Positions 24,718 through 34,161 of a stretch of 64,000 bases of DNA are shown piece by piece. How positions within the stretch are numbered: position 1 is the first letter of the stretch; each line of letters opens with the position of its first letter. Position numbers and translations under genes: made by a program. The notes beneath the pieces are model-generated. The model did no database searches and had not been told where the DNA came from. It saw only the letters and a program-made list of their open reading frames with translations. Where the stretch lies: NCBI RefSeq assembly GCF_020614375.1, contig NZ_CP085331.1, forward strand, positions 62,001 through 126,000, in the 5' to 3' direction. The stretch comes from Haladaptatus salinisoli (GTDB lineage Archaea; Halobacteriota; Halobacteria; Halobacteriales; Haladaptataceae).

Positions 24718-25185
24718 TCAATGGTCGTGCGGCCCATGAGGTGTCTCCAAGAACTCCGAAAAGAGGTCGGTTTCACACGCTGTGAGTTCGCAGAGCATTG
24801 CTGGTTGTAACCGAAGCTCGGTTCTTTTCACGGGTGCACGTACGACGAGTGCATCGCCGTTCGATGTCGTTATCTTCGAGACCACGACGTCGGCGTACTC
24901 GTTGCTGATCTTGAACGATCCAACAGTAGATTTCGATTCGCTTCCATCATCCCACTCAGGAGGCGGACTACAGCCGAGCCGATCCACCAAGTCCGCCTTC
25001 GTTTGCCATGAGAGGCTTTCGAGACCGAGTGCATCGACTCGGATTTGAGACGATGACTCCTGTACGCCACTATCTGATTCGATCTCGACGAGTTGACCTC
25101 GGGGTGTCAGTAGCTTCCGGACGGTAGCTGAGTCAGACCCGACGACTACATCGTACTCTTCCGTGACAGTAGTTTGTGAGCTCAT
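24718..25185 (-). CDS. small dioxygenase-cluster protein with duplicated domain (often annotated dihydrodiol dehydrogenase)
   Basis: 155 residues containing two related halves. The first has ATVRKLLTPRGQLVEIES...IRVDALGLESLSWQTK; the second has ISNEYADVVVSKITTSNGDALVV...LRLQPAMLCELTA and ends EFLETPHGPHDH. The pattern (I)SNEFAxVxVxxxxTxNGxxLxI...LDxLxLExLxWQ...FLETPxGP occurs in small haloarchaeal proteins beside Rieske dioxygenases, often labelled dihydrodiol dehydrogenase without evidence. It has no Rossmann fold or metal motif, so I treat it as an accessory protein. Its ATG overlaps the beta-subunit stop by four bases, indicating coupled translation. Confidence 0.65.
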   Translation of the reverse strand: MSSQTTVTEEYDVVVGSDSATVRKLLTPRGQLVEIESDSGVQESSSQIRVDALGLESLSWQTKADLVDRLGCSPPPEWDDGSESKSTVGSFKISNEYADVVVSKITTSNGDALVVRAPVKRTELRLQPAMLCELTACETDLFSEFLETPHGPHDH

Positions 25186-25709
25186 AGAAAGACTGAGATT
25201 TTGTCAATTTTCGGAACTGCATGATCGAGGAACACGTGGCGCTTCGCTATGGTGAACGTATTGCTGTCGGGGTGGAGAACGTCCTCTCGGCGGCCTGCGA
25301 GGAACGTGTACGACTCCGAGTCTCCCTGCCCATAGTACAGGAGTAAGTAACTCTTCGCTTCGACAGTGCCATCGTCTCTCTCGCTGGTGCGTACGTTGGT
25401 TACAAAACGACGTGTCCGGGACGGCGGTCGTTCAGACCACGCGTACTCCGACTCGAACCGTTGAACCCGTGCTTCCAGGGATCCATAGTCCTCATCAAAG
25501 TAATACGATGAGCGACTAAAACTGTCGTTCACGTGCTCGCGTGTAATCCGTAGCGGTGCCTTATACTCGATATCTTTATCGAGCAGCGAGAGCCATTCTT
25601 TCTGTTCGCGCTGATCCAGCAGGGCCGCCTCCTCGTAGAGGAACTGTTCGACACGCCGGTCCAATAGGAACTGATCCAGTTCTGACTCTCGATCAATGTT
25701 CGTAGCCAT
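25182..25709 (-). CDS. aromatic-ring-hydroxylating dioxygenase beta subunit
   Basis: About 175 residues of the NTF2-like beta-subunit family of Rieske ring-hydroxylating oxygenases: VEQFLYEEAALLDQREQKEWLSLLDKDIEYKAPLRITR, DEDYGSLEARVQRFESEYAWSERPPSRTRRFVTNVRTS, LLLYYGQGDSESYTFLAGRREDVL, FTIAKRHVFLDHAV. It has a structural role in the alpha3beta3 hexamer. The start at 25709 (MATN) lies one base after the alpha stop; an ATG at 25721 that overlaps the alpha gene is possible. Second gene of the minus-strand operon. Confidence 0.88.
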   Translation of the reverse strand: MATNIDRESELDQFLLDRRVEQFLYEEAALLDQREQKEWLSLLDKDIEYKAPLRITREHVNDSFSRSSYYFDEDYGSLEARVQRFESEYAWSERPPSRTRRFVTNVRTSERDDGTVEAKSYLLLYYGQGDSESYTFLAGRREDVLHPDSNTFTIAKRHVFLDHAVPKIDKISVFL

Positions 25710-25710
25710 G

Positions 25711-27168
25711 CTATTCACCATCCTCCGCCCGTTCACACTCATTTGCTAATTCGCATTCGCTTGCCTGCTCACAGTCCCTCGACTGTTCATTCACATCGCG
25801 TGGTGTCGAGAGGTGATCGAACCATTGATCATGGAACTTCTGCATACCAACCTCTTCCAGGTTGATAGCGTAGACGGTGCCTGGTCCGGGCCACTGCTCG
25901 TCAAAGGCTACTTCGCTCATCTCTTCCGTTCCCATCTGGTAGTTCAATTCCAACTCGTGCTGTTTAGCGAACGTCGAGTTGGCGACGTCAGTGATGCCAT
26001 TCCAGATGGAGACGTCGTCCTGTTCGAAGTTCCCTGATGGGCCGAAGTTGGACATATACACCTTGTAGATGCGGTCTTTGACCTCTTCTGATGCTCGCTT
26101 CGGTGCAAAAGCCCAACTCCATATTTCGGTTTTATTCGGCCCGAGTGGCCGCCACTTTCGGAGGCCGAGGAAGCCAATGACGTCCTTGTTCGGATCGTCA
26201 GTGATGTCTCCAAAGTTGAGAAATGCTAAATTTGGAAAAATACTCCCGGTGAACGAGAGTGCCTCCTTGGCAGCCTCGTACTGATCGGGCGTCACATTAT
26301 CCGGATTGAACAGCTCCACGATCTCGTCGGGATACGTCATGAACACATCTTCACCCTCGACCATCCGAGTACTGGTTGTGTGGCCGTTGCAGTGGATGTG
26401 CCGGTCTTTCGTCTCCCCTGCACCGGCGACGCCAACAGTGTCATCGCCGCCGAGTCCGAGTTGCTTGATCGAGTGGTGCGCAAAGCCAGTGTGATAGCTG
26501 TCACCAGCAAAGTTGTCCGCACCAGTCTTCCAGTTTGTCTCTACTACCCAGCGGTGCGGTTCGCCGATAACTTCCATTCCGCCATCTGGGAGTTTGAACT
26601 GGATATCGAGGTACCAGGTGAACTCTCCCAAGTGTTCTTCTAGACTCTCGCCAGACTCCGAAAGCGAAGCGAACACCAGACCAGCGTAGCTGTCCACTCG
26701 AGGCGCACTGTGTAGACCGTATTCTGACTGATCCAAGTTCTTGAACGCTACTTCCTTTTGTGGCACTCCCACGAGTTCACCAGTATTCTTGTACGTCCAC
26801 CCGTGGTACGGGCACCGGAAATGGGAAGTGTTGCCTTGCTCAGCGCGGCACAGCTTCGTACCGCGATGACGGCAGCTGTCGAAGAGCACCTGAATTTCGC
26901 CGCTCATATCCCGCACAAAGATGAATGGATCACCTGCAATGTAACGGCGTGCATAGTCACCCTCCTCAGGTACCTCGGATTCGTGACCGACGAATATCCA
27001 TTCACGGCCGAACAGTCGATCAAGCTCCAGTTTATGAATTGTCTCACTGTTGAACGTCTTCAGAGGAAGCTTGCCCTCCCCAAGTGACGCTTCAATCTCT
27101 GCTAGGAGATCCTCGTGATCCCCCGATTTATAGTCATTAGATGACACTTTGCTATCGGTTGATGGCAT
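25711..27168 (-). CDS. aromatic-ring-hydroxylating dioxygenase alpha subunit (Rieske)
   Basis: 485 residues. The N-terminal Rieske domain has CRH (about residue 97) and CPYH about 20 residues on, ligating a 2Fe-2S cluster. The catalytic domain has the mononuclear-iron motif NWKTGADNFAGDSYHTGFAHHS and a downstream FEQDDVSIWNGI carrying the carboxylate ligand. It inserts O2 into an aromatic ring with electrons from a ferredoxin; no reductase gene is adjacent, but a small Rieske ferredoxin lies at 34162-34539. The last 25 residues are a peculiar Cys/Glu-rich tail (DCEQASECELANECERAEDGE). The substrate is not determinable; neighbours point to an aromatic acid or alcohol. Confidence 0.93.
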   Translation of the reverse strand: MPSTDSKVSSNDYKSGDHEDLLAEIEASLGEGKLPLKTFNSETIHKLELDRLFGREWIFVGHESEVPEEGDYARRYIAGDPFIFVRDMSGEIQVLFDSCRHRGTKLCRAEQGNTSHFRCPYHGWTYKNTGELVGVPQKEVAFKNLDQSEYGLHSAPRVDSYAGLVFASLSESGESLEEHLGEFTWYLDIQFKLPDGGMEVIGEPHRWVVETNWKTGADNFAGDSYHTGFAHHSIKQLGLGGDDTVGVAGAGETKDRHIHCNGHTTSTRMVEGEDVFMTYPDEIVELFNPDNVTPDQYEAAKEALSFTGSIFPNLAFLNFGDITDDPNKDVIGFLGLRKWRPLGPNKTEIWSWAFAPKRASEEVKDRIYKVYMSNFGPSGNFEQDDVSIWNGITDVANSTFAKQHELELNYQMGTEEMSEVAFDEQWPGPGTVYAINLEEVGMQKFHDQWFDHLSTPRDVNEQSRDCEQASECELANECERAEDGE

Positions 27169-27261
27169 ACATTCCCATGTCAGCCTTTGCCTATTTATTC
27201 ATTGTGGTCTATCAAACCGGGAGAGTGAATCCCTTCACTCAACACCTCTCCTACCGATTCC

Positions 27262-28689
27262 TCAGCGGAGCGTCCTGTCGACTGTCATCCGGACGTTCTT
27301 AATTTTGGTGTAGTGGTTTAGGGCAGCTGTCGCATACTCTGATCCGATTCCACTTTGTTTGTACGCGGGAAACGGTACCTGTGGAGTCGGCGAGGCATAG
27401 TTATTTACCGTAACTGTTCCAGCTTCGATTTGCTCCGTGATGCGGTTCGCTCTGTCGAGATCAGTCGTCCAGACGCCCGCATACAGGCCGTACTCCGTGT
27501 CGTTTGCGCGTTCGACGACTTCCTGCTCGGAATCGAATCGATAGGCAGTCAGGACGGGACCGAATATCTCTTCGCATGAGACTGCCGCGTCGTCGGGTAC
27601 GTTCTCGACGAGTGTCGGTTCGTAGAAGTTCCCCTCTTCAAAGGGAATACGGCCGCCCGTGGTGACAGACCCCCCTGCTTCAACGGCCGACTCAATGTAA
27701 GACGTAACCTCTGACTGCGCCGAAGGCGAGATGAGCGCCGACACGTCGGTCTCGTTCGGGTCTTTCTTCACGTCCATCGCTTCAATTCGTGACACAACGC
27801 GGTCGATAAACTCGTCGTAGATATCGTCTTCGACGAACAGTCGAGTGCCGGCATAACAGCTCTGGCCGGCGTTATTGAACAGTTTAATTGCCCCGTCCGC
27901 GGCTGCTTCTTGGTCCGCGTCGGCGAAGACGATGTTTGGACTCTTCCCTCCAAGTTCGAGATTCAGTGGGATCAACCGATCTGATACCAATTCCCGAATG
28001 TGGAGGCCAACTTTTTTCGATCCCGTGAACGTCAATTCTCGTACGTTTTCGTTCGTGACCAGCGCTTCGCCGGCCGTCGACCCTGACCCAGAAACGACGT
28101 TCAGAACTCCGTCAGGCAGTCCTGCCTCGCTGGCTGCTCGTCCTAATTCGTGAATTGACATCGGCGCCAGCTGAGCGGGTTTCGCCACGACGGTATTCCC
28201 GCAGGCCAGTGCGGGAGCGATGCTTCGCGAACCCAATAGCAGCGGCGAGTTCCACGGGATGATGTGCCCAGTCACGCCTAGCGGTTCTCGTCGCGTATAG
28301 TCGAATTCCTCGTGTGAAAGCGGAATAGTTTCGCCGTTGATATGGTTAGTCAATCCCGCATAGTACTCGAAGTACTCCGCCGCGGATTCGACGCTTCGCT
28401 TCGAATCCGACAACGACCGACCAGTCTCTTGGGTGTGTCGCTGCGCGATTTCCGTCTTACAGACACGGAGTTCGGCGGCGATATCTCGAAGGTAGTGTCC
28501 CCGAGTGACTGCATCGACCGTACGCCAGTTCTCGAAGGCCGACTCGGCCGCGTCGACCGCGGAGGCAACGTCTGACTCGTTTGCGAGTGCGATACTGGAC
28601 ACCGGCTGATTCGACGATGGGTCGTTCACGGTTACCGTCTCTGCACGTGACAGAGTTTTCCCATCGATGAGTAAATCGTATTCTCTCAT
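27262..28689 (-). CDS. NAD(P)-dependent aldehyde dehydrogenase
   Basis: 475 residues, full-length ALDH superfamily: cofactor-binding VTGHIIPWNSPLLLGSRSIAPALACGNTVVAKPAQ and FTGSKKVG, general base Glu in LNLELGGKSPN, catalytic Cys in NNAGQSCYAGTR, EEIFGPVLTAY. It would oxidise an aldehyde to an acid, in this cluster plausibly an aromatic aldehyde made by the upstream alcohol dehydrogenase. About 90 bases separate it from both the dioxygenase alpha gene and the alcohol dehydrogenase, all on the minus strand, suggesting one transcription unit. Confidence 0.92.
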   Translation of the reverse strand: MREYDLLIDGKTLSRAETVTVNDPSSNQPVSSIALANESDVASAVDAAESAFENWRTVDAVTRGHYLRDIAAELRVCKTEIAQRHTQETGRSLSDSKRSVESAAEYFEYYAGLTNHINGETIPLSHEEFDYTRREPLGVTGHIIPWNSPLLLGSRSIAPALACGNTVVAKPAQLAPMSIHELGRAASEAGLPDGVLNVVSGSGSTAGEALVTNENVRELTFTGSKKVGLHIRELVSDRLIPLNLELGGKSPNIVFADADQEAAADGAIKLFNNAGQSCYAGTRLFVEDDIYDEFIDRVVSRIEAMDVKKDPNETDVSALISPSAQSEVTSYIESAVEAGGSVTTGGRIPFEEGNFYEPTLVENVPDDAAVSCEEIFGPVLTAYRFDSEQEVVERANDTEYGLYAGVWTTDLDRANRITEQIEAGTVTVNNYASPTPQVPFPAYKQSGIGSEYATAALNHYTKIKNVRMTVDRTLR

Positions 28690-28779
28690 CGGTTAGTAGG
28701 TGTTTGAGGGCTTCCGATATAAAAGTTCAGCTATAGTACGATAGCTGGGGTACGCGGCCAACAGCGTGAGTTTGATGGC

Positions 28780-29874
28780 TCACTCTTGGGTGATGACGCT
28801 TCGGACACCGGTTCCTTCGTCTATCGCCTCGAACGCCCTGTCCAGTCGGTCAAGCGAGTATATGTTGCTAACGAGTTCCCTCAGGGGAAGTCGTCCAGAT
28901 TCCGCGAGCCTCGCGAAACGGGGAATGTCGATCGAGGGGCGAAGCGAGCCGCCAACGTTGCCGACGATTCGTTTTCCGTGGGTTAGGGCTGCTGGAGGGA
29001 TCTCAAAGGGATCGGCAGAACTCGTCGCTGTCGAGACGACCGTTCCTCCGGGACGTACAGCATCGATTGCCTGCTTGACCACGTCTGGATGGCTGGTGCA
29101 CTCGAAAGCGTACTTGACCCCGCCACCGGTGACGTTCTGAATCGCCTCTACAGGATCGGTATCGCGAGAGTTGACAGTGTGCGTGGCCCCAAGTTCCTCT
29201 ATGAACGATAGTTTCTCGTCGACGACGTCGACTGCAACGATGGGATCGGCCCCGACCAGTGTAGCACCGAGAATTGCGCTCGATCCAACTCCGCCACAGC
29301 CGAATACAGCGATAGGTTCACCTGCTGAAACCTCGGCAGTGTTCGTCACTGCTCCTAGTCCAGTCGTCGCGCCACATCCGAGTAGCGAAGCCTCGGAAAA
29401 CGGCAGTCCATCGGGGATTTTGACGGCAGTCTGTGCGGCGACGACACAGTGGGTGGCAAACGACGACTGTCCATAGAAGTGGTTCACGTCCTCACCGTCG
29501 CGGGAGAGTCGTCGGGTACCATCTAATAGCGTTCCCTGCTTGACTACTGATCGCCGCGAACAGAGGTGGGGATCACCGCGCTCGCAGAACTCGCACTCTC
29601 GACAGAACGGAAGGACCCAGAGTACGACACGATCCCCCTCTGCGAGTGAAGAGACGCTGTTTCCGACGGCGTCAACGACGCCAGCTCCCTCGTGTCCCAA
29701 TACAACAGGATACGGCACCTCTGAAGCACCGACGTAACGATGGTGGTCAGTGTGACAGACGCCGGTCGCCCGGATGTCAACCCGAATTTCGTTTGCCTTT
29801 GGTTCGGCAAGTTCGAGCGATTCGATTGATAAGTTTCGTGGCTCTTCCAAAACTGCTGCAGTGATGCGTGTCAT
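28780..29874 (-). CDS. zinc-dependent alcohol dehydrogenase (MDR family)
   Basis: 364 residues. The catalytic zinc site is GVCHTDHHRY and LGHEGAGVV; the four structural-zinc cysteines are in CRECEFCERGDPHLC; a Rossmann fold follows (IAVFGCGGVGSSAILGATLVGADPIVAVDV). Class III-like layout (GATTGLGAVTNTAEV) as in aryl-alcohol dehydrogenases of aromatic catabolic operons. First gene of the minus-strand set ADH, ALDH, dioxygenase alpha, beta, small protein. Substrate inferred from context. Confidence 0.92.
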   Translation of the reverse strand: MTRITAAVLEEPRNLSIESLELAEPKANEIRVDIRATGVCHTDHHRYVGASEVPYPVVLGHEGAGVVDAVGNSVSSLAEGDRVVLWVLPFCRECEFCERGDPHLCSRRSVVKQGTLLDGTRRLSRDGEDVNHFYGQSSFATHCVVAAQTAVKIPDGLPFSEASLLGCGATTGLGAVTNTAEVSAGEPIAVFGCGGVGSSAILGATLVGADPIVAVDVVDEKLSFIEELGATHTVNSRDTDPVEAIQNVTGGGVKYAFECTSHPDVVKQAIDAVRPGGTVVSTATSSADPFEIPPAALTHGKRIVGNVGGSLRPSIDIPRFARLAESGRLPLRELVSNIYSLDRLDRAFEAIDEGTGVRSVITQE

Positions 29875-29991
29875 ACGTAGTGGATCTACCTGTCTGTTCC
29901 TTTTACCGGTGGTGACTAAAGTGTGGGGTATCTTGGACCGCGTTCAGCCCCGGCCCACCCGAGGTTGCTCATACTGTGTCTGCGAACTCCC

Positions 29992-30711
29992 TCACCCTTC
30001 AGCGACGATCTCGCCTTTCTCCAGCCACAGACAGAGCGGATCTGGAAGCGACGTCTGCTGGATTTTTCGGACGACCTCTTCGATTGGATATGTTACACGG
30101 CGGAGGGTGGCTGTGTTTGTTTCGAGATCAATGATAGCATAGGCTGCACGTGGGTCTCCGTCGCGTGGCTGTCCGACGCTACCAGGATTTACGAGCAGTC
30201 GCCCGTCGAAGTATTCCGCGTGTTGAACGTGCGTGTGTCCGTGAACAAGAATCGATTCATCACCGAACAAGTGGGGTCCATAGTCCTCAGGGTAGAGTCG
30301 AGCGTCCTGGTCTCCGGGCTTTCCGTGAACCAGTTTGACGATTCCGTCCTCAATAGTTAGTTCCGCTGGGAGGTTAGCTAAATACTCTATCTCCTCGGCA
30401 TTGAGTAGCTCGTGGGTCCAGACGCCCGCTGCACGCGCGAGGTCGCTCGGCCGAACCCCTGCGTCGTTTCTGGCTTCGGGTTCCGTAGCCGTGCCCATCG
30501 AGTCGATATTCGTACTGATTTTGCGGTCGTGGTTTCCTTGGATACTGATGATCCCTTCGTTGGCGAAGGTTTCCAAGACTCGGTGCGGAAATGGATTGTA
30601 ACCTATTGCGTCCCCGCAATGATAGATCTGATCCACGTCCGGCATATCGGCGAGGACCGCCTCAAGTGCTGGTTGATTTCCATGTACGTCGCTTATCAGG
30701 CCGAGTTTCAT
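29992..30711 (-). CDS. YfcE/MJ0936-type metallophosphoesterase
   Basis: 239 residues with the calcineurin-like core: GLISDVHGNQPAL (Asp and His ligands), YHCGDAIGYNPFP, ISIQGNHDRKI, and ILVHGHTHVQHAEYFDGRLLVNPGSVGQPRDGDPRAAYAI. Proteins of this type hydrolyse phosphodiesters such as cAMP-like or 2',3'-cyclic nucleotides in vitro; the physiological role is unknown. It stands upstream of the alcohol dehydrogenase on the same strand (118 bases), and divergent from the IclR regulator, so it may be co-regulated. Confidence 0.88.
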   Translation of the reverse strand: MKLGLISDVHGNQPALEAVLADMPDVDQIYHCGDAIGYNPFPHRVLETFANEGIISIQGNHDRKISTNIDSMGTATEPEARNDAGVRPSDLARAAGVWTHELLNAEEIEYLANLPAELTIEDGIVKLVHGKPGDQDARLYPEDYGPHLFGDESILVHGHTHVQHAEYFDGRLLVNPGSVGQPRDGDPRAAYAIIDLETNTATLRRVTYPIEEVVRKIQQTSLPDPLCLWLEKGEIVAEG

Positions 30712-30860
30712 ATCCCAAAATCCTCGTAGGGCTATTTAAAGCTTTCAAATTGACGGATCAACTGCGATTATAGATTATTCCGTCTATACCGGAGATATCC
30801 ATATGATTCCGGAATTGCCGGAACACACCCTTATAAATAATTAGAGACTGACCAACGAAT

Positions 30861-31628
30861 ATGGCGAGCGAAAATGGAGGTTCAAGCAGGATTGGGACGT
30901 TAGAAAAGGGTTTTCAGATAATCGAAATCGTCGAAAAGGAGGAATCTGCGACTCTCACCGAAGTGGCCGACAGAATGGGTGTCGCAAGAAGTACTGTGCA
31001 CGATTATCTCACGACCTTGCTTGATCTCGAATACCTTGTCAAGAACGATGGAGCGTATCAGCTCGGATTAAAGTTCACAAGACTTGGAACGAACGCCAGA
31101 GAGACTGTTCCGCTATCGAATGTCATCACACCGTATCTAGAGCGGTTAGCCAATGAGACTGGGGAAACAGTGTGGTTCCTCGTTGAAGAATGCGGCCTCG
31201 CGGTGTACCTCAGGCACGCAGAAGGGGAACAAGGAATCAAGACGGAACATTTTATCGGTGGTCGTTCGTACCTGCATTGTCATGCAGGTGGGAAGGCAAT
31301 TCTCGCACAGTTCCCTGAAGATCGTGTTAACGAAATCATCGATAAACACGGCCTTCCGGAAATAACGGAAAATACGATCACCTCTCGGGAAGCCCTCTTC
31401 CAAGAACTGGAGCAGATTCGCGAACAGAACTATGCTCAAAACCAAAGCGAACAGTTAGAAGAGACGAGAGCAGTGAGTGCGGCAATCGTCATCGATGACG
31501 AAGTACTCGGAGCAATTAGCGTTGGAGGGCCTGCACACCGACTCCGTGGTGAACGATTCGAAGATGAATTGCCGAATCAGGTTATGAGCGCAGTGAACGA
31601 GATAAGACTCAATCAACTGTATTCATAG
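30861..31628 (+). CDS. IclR-family transcriptional regulator
   Basis: 255 residues: N-terminal winged helix (GTLEKGFQIIEIVEKEESATLTEVADRMGVARSTVHDYLTTLLDLEYLVKNDG) and C-terminal effector-binding domain (LANETGETVWFLVEECGLAVYLRHAEG, GRSYLHCHAGGKAILAQFPEDRV, SAAIVIDDEVLGAISVGGPAHRLRGERF). IclR proteins often control aromatic and acetate catabolism in response to pathway acids. It is divergent from the phosphoesterase and the alcohol dehydrogenase/dioxygenase genes, which are its most likely targets. Confidence 0.9.
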   Translation: MASENGGSSRIGTLEKGFQIIEIVEKEESATLTEVADRMGVARSTVHDYLTTLLDLEYLVKNDGAYQLGLKFTRLGTNARETVPLSNVITPYLERLANETGETVWFLVEECGLAVYLRHAEGEQGIKTEHFIGGRSYLHCHAGGKAILAQFPEDRVNEIIDKHGLPEITENTITSREALFQELEQIREQNYAQNQSEQLEETRAVSAAIVIDDEVLGAISVGGPAHRLRGERFEDELPNQVMSAVNEIRLNQLYS

Positions 31629-31889
31629 GCGGTTGTGTTGACAGCATTCATGCCATTACAGATATAGTATCGTAATGACTCGTCGTGATGTATTCGAGGT
31701 CTTGGTGCTTTTGACATAACTCGTCGATCTTCTCCACGTGTCTCTGCTTCTCTTCGCAAATTTCCTCAACAGTGCTCTGTTGAATCCGGAGACGGCGGGA
31801 TAGCATCACTCTGAAGGAGAAAGCGAAGAGAGAGCGTAGAAAACCCTCTTCTGCTTCGTTAAACAAGCAGCATCGCTGGCTCAAAAGCG

Positions 31890-32753
31890 TTGTTCTGTCA
31901 GCCCCATGACGGTGGTGAACGCCCCGGCTGGCAACGGAGCTGCCGGCAGGAAGAATCTGGCGTTATATTTTCTGCGGATTTAGATGGACGCGACCTACCG
32001 CGAAATCGTCGATTGGTCAAGCGAGATGGATCGGATTCGCGCACTCGTGCAGCTAGCACGAACCGAGTTCTCGGCACCTTCGACGCTGTGGCGGTCGTTC
32101 TAGCAGGTACCCATCTATGTCTGGCGCCAATTGCTTCACCGGTCGACAGCCAGGTACGATCCCGGCAACCATGGAGCGCTGAATGTAACGTTCTCCGACA
32201 ACGAAGCGGCATCCAGTCACTACATGGGTCACTCGGATCGCCACATAGAGATACTCAAAACGACGGCTCTCGCCGACATAGACTCGTGTGCTGTCCTCGC
32301 CCTCCACTGTTCGGCACACTGGCCCCACGATACACAGATGATCCGTCGGGGAGCACTCGCAACGCCGACGAGATCAAAAGTCTCGCCGTTGACAAAGGAT
32401 ACGACAAGTGATCACTATGGGACGTACTACGTTCCGAGGGTGTCCGTCTACTGTACAAACACCGCCTGTTCGCACATTACGATCACGCCCACAACACACG
32501 GTTGGGCAGCAATCTGTATAGGCAGCGCTGGATGGCTGAGAGCGCATTCTCAGCCATTAAACACCGATATGGCTCCGCTGTCGAGCCGAGCACTTGGTAC
32601 CACGAATTCCGTGAAATGGTGCTGACCGTCACCATCTATTACCTCGAAAAGCCATTAGAGTGTGATCCTGACGTTTTCCGTGGGACCAATAATGCAGTTC
32701 GTTCCGAGTTCTATCATCTCACCCCGCAGTTCTCCATCGATACAGGCCTTTAG
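31890..32753 (+). pseudogene. IS5-type transposase, heavily decayed
   Basis: Pieces of one haloarchaeal IS5-family transposase appear in all three forward frames: TYREIVDWSSEMDRIRALVQLARTEFSAPSTLWRSF then a stop, YVWRQLLHRS, NVTFSDNEAASSHYMGHSDRHIEILKTTALADIDSCAVLALHCSAHWPHDTQ, then in another frame RNADEIKSLAVDKGYDK, and finally QRWMAESAFSAIKHRYGSAVEPSTWYHEFREMVLTVTIYYLE. At least one stop and two frameshifts separate them, and the first catalytic Asp is in FSDNEA where active copies have FFDRE. Terminal inverted repeats were not found. It sits between the two IclR genes. Confidence 0.85.
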
Positions 32754-32994
32754 GAACGAAGGTATGGCAGTCCCGCCGCCTGCTTGATCCGCGTCGATTC
32801 AAGTAACACCATCAGTATGTAATCATCGGTTATACTGGAACGGTGATGTGCATTACGGCTATAGGTTTGTAACGGAACGGCGAGCAAAGACATCTATGTA
32901 CTTACTGGAAAAGGCTCGGTATGTGATTTTCATACTAAATTAACGTAGAATGCATCTATATTCCTGGTAGAACAATAGGTCGCGTGGAGTCGCC

Positions 32995-33762
32995 TCAATT
33001 GTACGTCATTTTGAGTTCGATCTCGTTCGACCCGGTCAAGACCAGTTCGATCAACTGCTCTCGGAACGTCTCGTTCTCGACACGCCTGACAGGTGCAGAA
33101 ATCGCGATTGCGCCGACGACGCGGTCTTCGACGATGATGGGTGCTGCCACTGCCGATGTGCCCTCTGCTGCCTCGTTGTGGTTCACAGCGTACCCCTGTT
33201 CTCGAATCTCCGAGAGTTCTGTCCGGAGTTCTTCGACGGTCGAGATAGACTCGGGTGTCTTCTGCGGGAGACCGTGCGTGTCGGCAACTTCCTTGACATG
33301 CTCCTCGGGTGAGAAGGCCAACATCACCTTTCCTGACGCGAGACAGTGCATGTACTCGTGTTTTCCTATCCGCTCGTGCGTCTCGATGGAGTCCTCACCT
33401 AGCTGCTGTGCTAGATACACCGCCTTTCCATTTTCTTCGACCATCAACCACACCGCTGCGCCACTCTCCTCGGCCAATCCCTCGAGCGTCGGCTGTGATT
33501 TCGAGTATACCGAAATCGAATCCCGGGCGGCGATTCCATGGTCGAGAAACTGGAGTGAGAGGTTGTACCTTCCGTCTCTCCGCGAAAGGTAGCCAATGTG
33601 GACGAGCGTCGTCAGGTAGTCGTGTAATGTACTCTCGGCCATATCGACCTCCTTCGATATTTCCGTGAACGTCGCCTCCTCTAGCCCCTGAATCACGTTG
33701 ATTAACTTGAACACTCTAACCGCCGTTTTGATTGGCCGATTCGGCGAGTCTGCGTCGGTCAT
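32995..33762 (-). CDS. IclR-family transcriptional regulator
   Basis: 255 residues from the ATG before TDADSPNRPIKTAVRVFKLINVIQGLEEATFTEISKEVDMAESTLHDYLTTLVHIGYLSRRDG; the 19 codons upstream are hydrophobic and not family-like. The C-terminal ligand domain shows EESGAAVWLMVEENGKAVYLAQQLGE, HEYMHCLASGKVMLAFSPEEHV and APIIVEDRVVGAIAISAPVRRVENETF. It is similar in length and plan to the IclR at 30861-31628, and the two may be old paralogues separated by the IS5 insertion. Probable regulator of the gentisate-type cluster to its right (inference from position). Confidence 0.9.
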   Translation of the reverse strand: MTDADSPNRPIKTAVRVFKLINVIQGLEEATFTEISKEVDMAESTLHDYLTTLVHIGYLSRRDGRYNLSLQFLDHGIAARDSISVYSKSQPTLEGLAEESGAAVWLMVEENGKAVYLAQQLGEDSIETHERIGKHEYMHCLASGKVMLAFSPEEHVKEVADTHGLPQKTPESISTVEELRTELSEIREQGYAVNHNEAAEGTSAVAAPIIVEDRVVGAIAISAPVRRVENETFREQLIELVLTGSNEIELKMTYN

Positions 33763-34161
33763 ATGATAAATGATGGGAATTCCCTGTATAAGAGTTGTGT
33801 TATAGAGTACCACGTTCACACTCTGAGATCCGAACTGAACGTTCGTCTCCTAACCATTAGGACAATATGGTTATTACGTTTAGTATTGGCCTAGTACGCT
33901 GGTCAAATACGAACCGAGTAGATGGCAACGGTACTTATAGTAGCGTCCCACGGTCGGGAGCTAAAACTTAGTTCGATAATATCGAAGAACTCACGATACA
34001 GTTTTGAACCAACGTACAGCGTCCCCTCTGTCGTTCCAGAAAACCGAAGTTGACTTCGAGATCATCGAAGCAAAGTGAGTTGAGACACGACCGATAGGGG
34101 TGGCAAGCGCGAAGAGAAGGGTGAATAGTCGCTTCGACTGCGCCACTCGTTCGCTGTGCGA
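33763..34161. other. intergenic region
   Basis: About 400 bases between the second IclR gene and the Rieske ferredoxin, with no credible frame. The left part must hold the IclR promoter (GGGATATTA-free but with TTATACAGGG on the coding strand close to the ATG). No inverted operator was found by eye. Confidence 0.3.

Noticed and set aside
31648..31884. 78-codon minus-strand frame next to the IS5 remnant
   Set aside because: Mixed composition, no family, and it runs into the decayed transposase region; could be transposon debris but cannot be supported.
33309..33668. 119-codon plus-strand frame
   Set aside because: Shadow of the second IclR gene.
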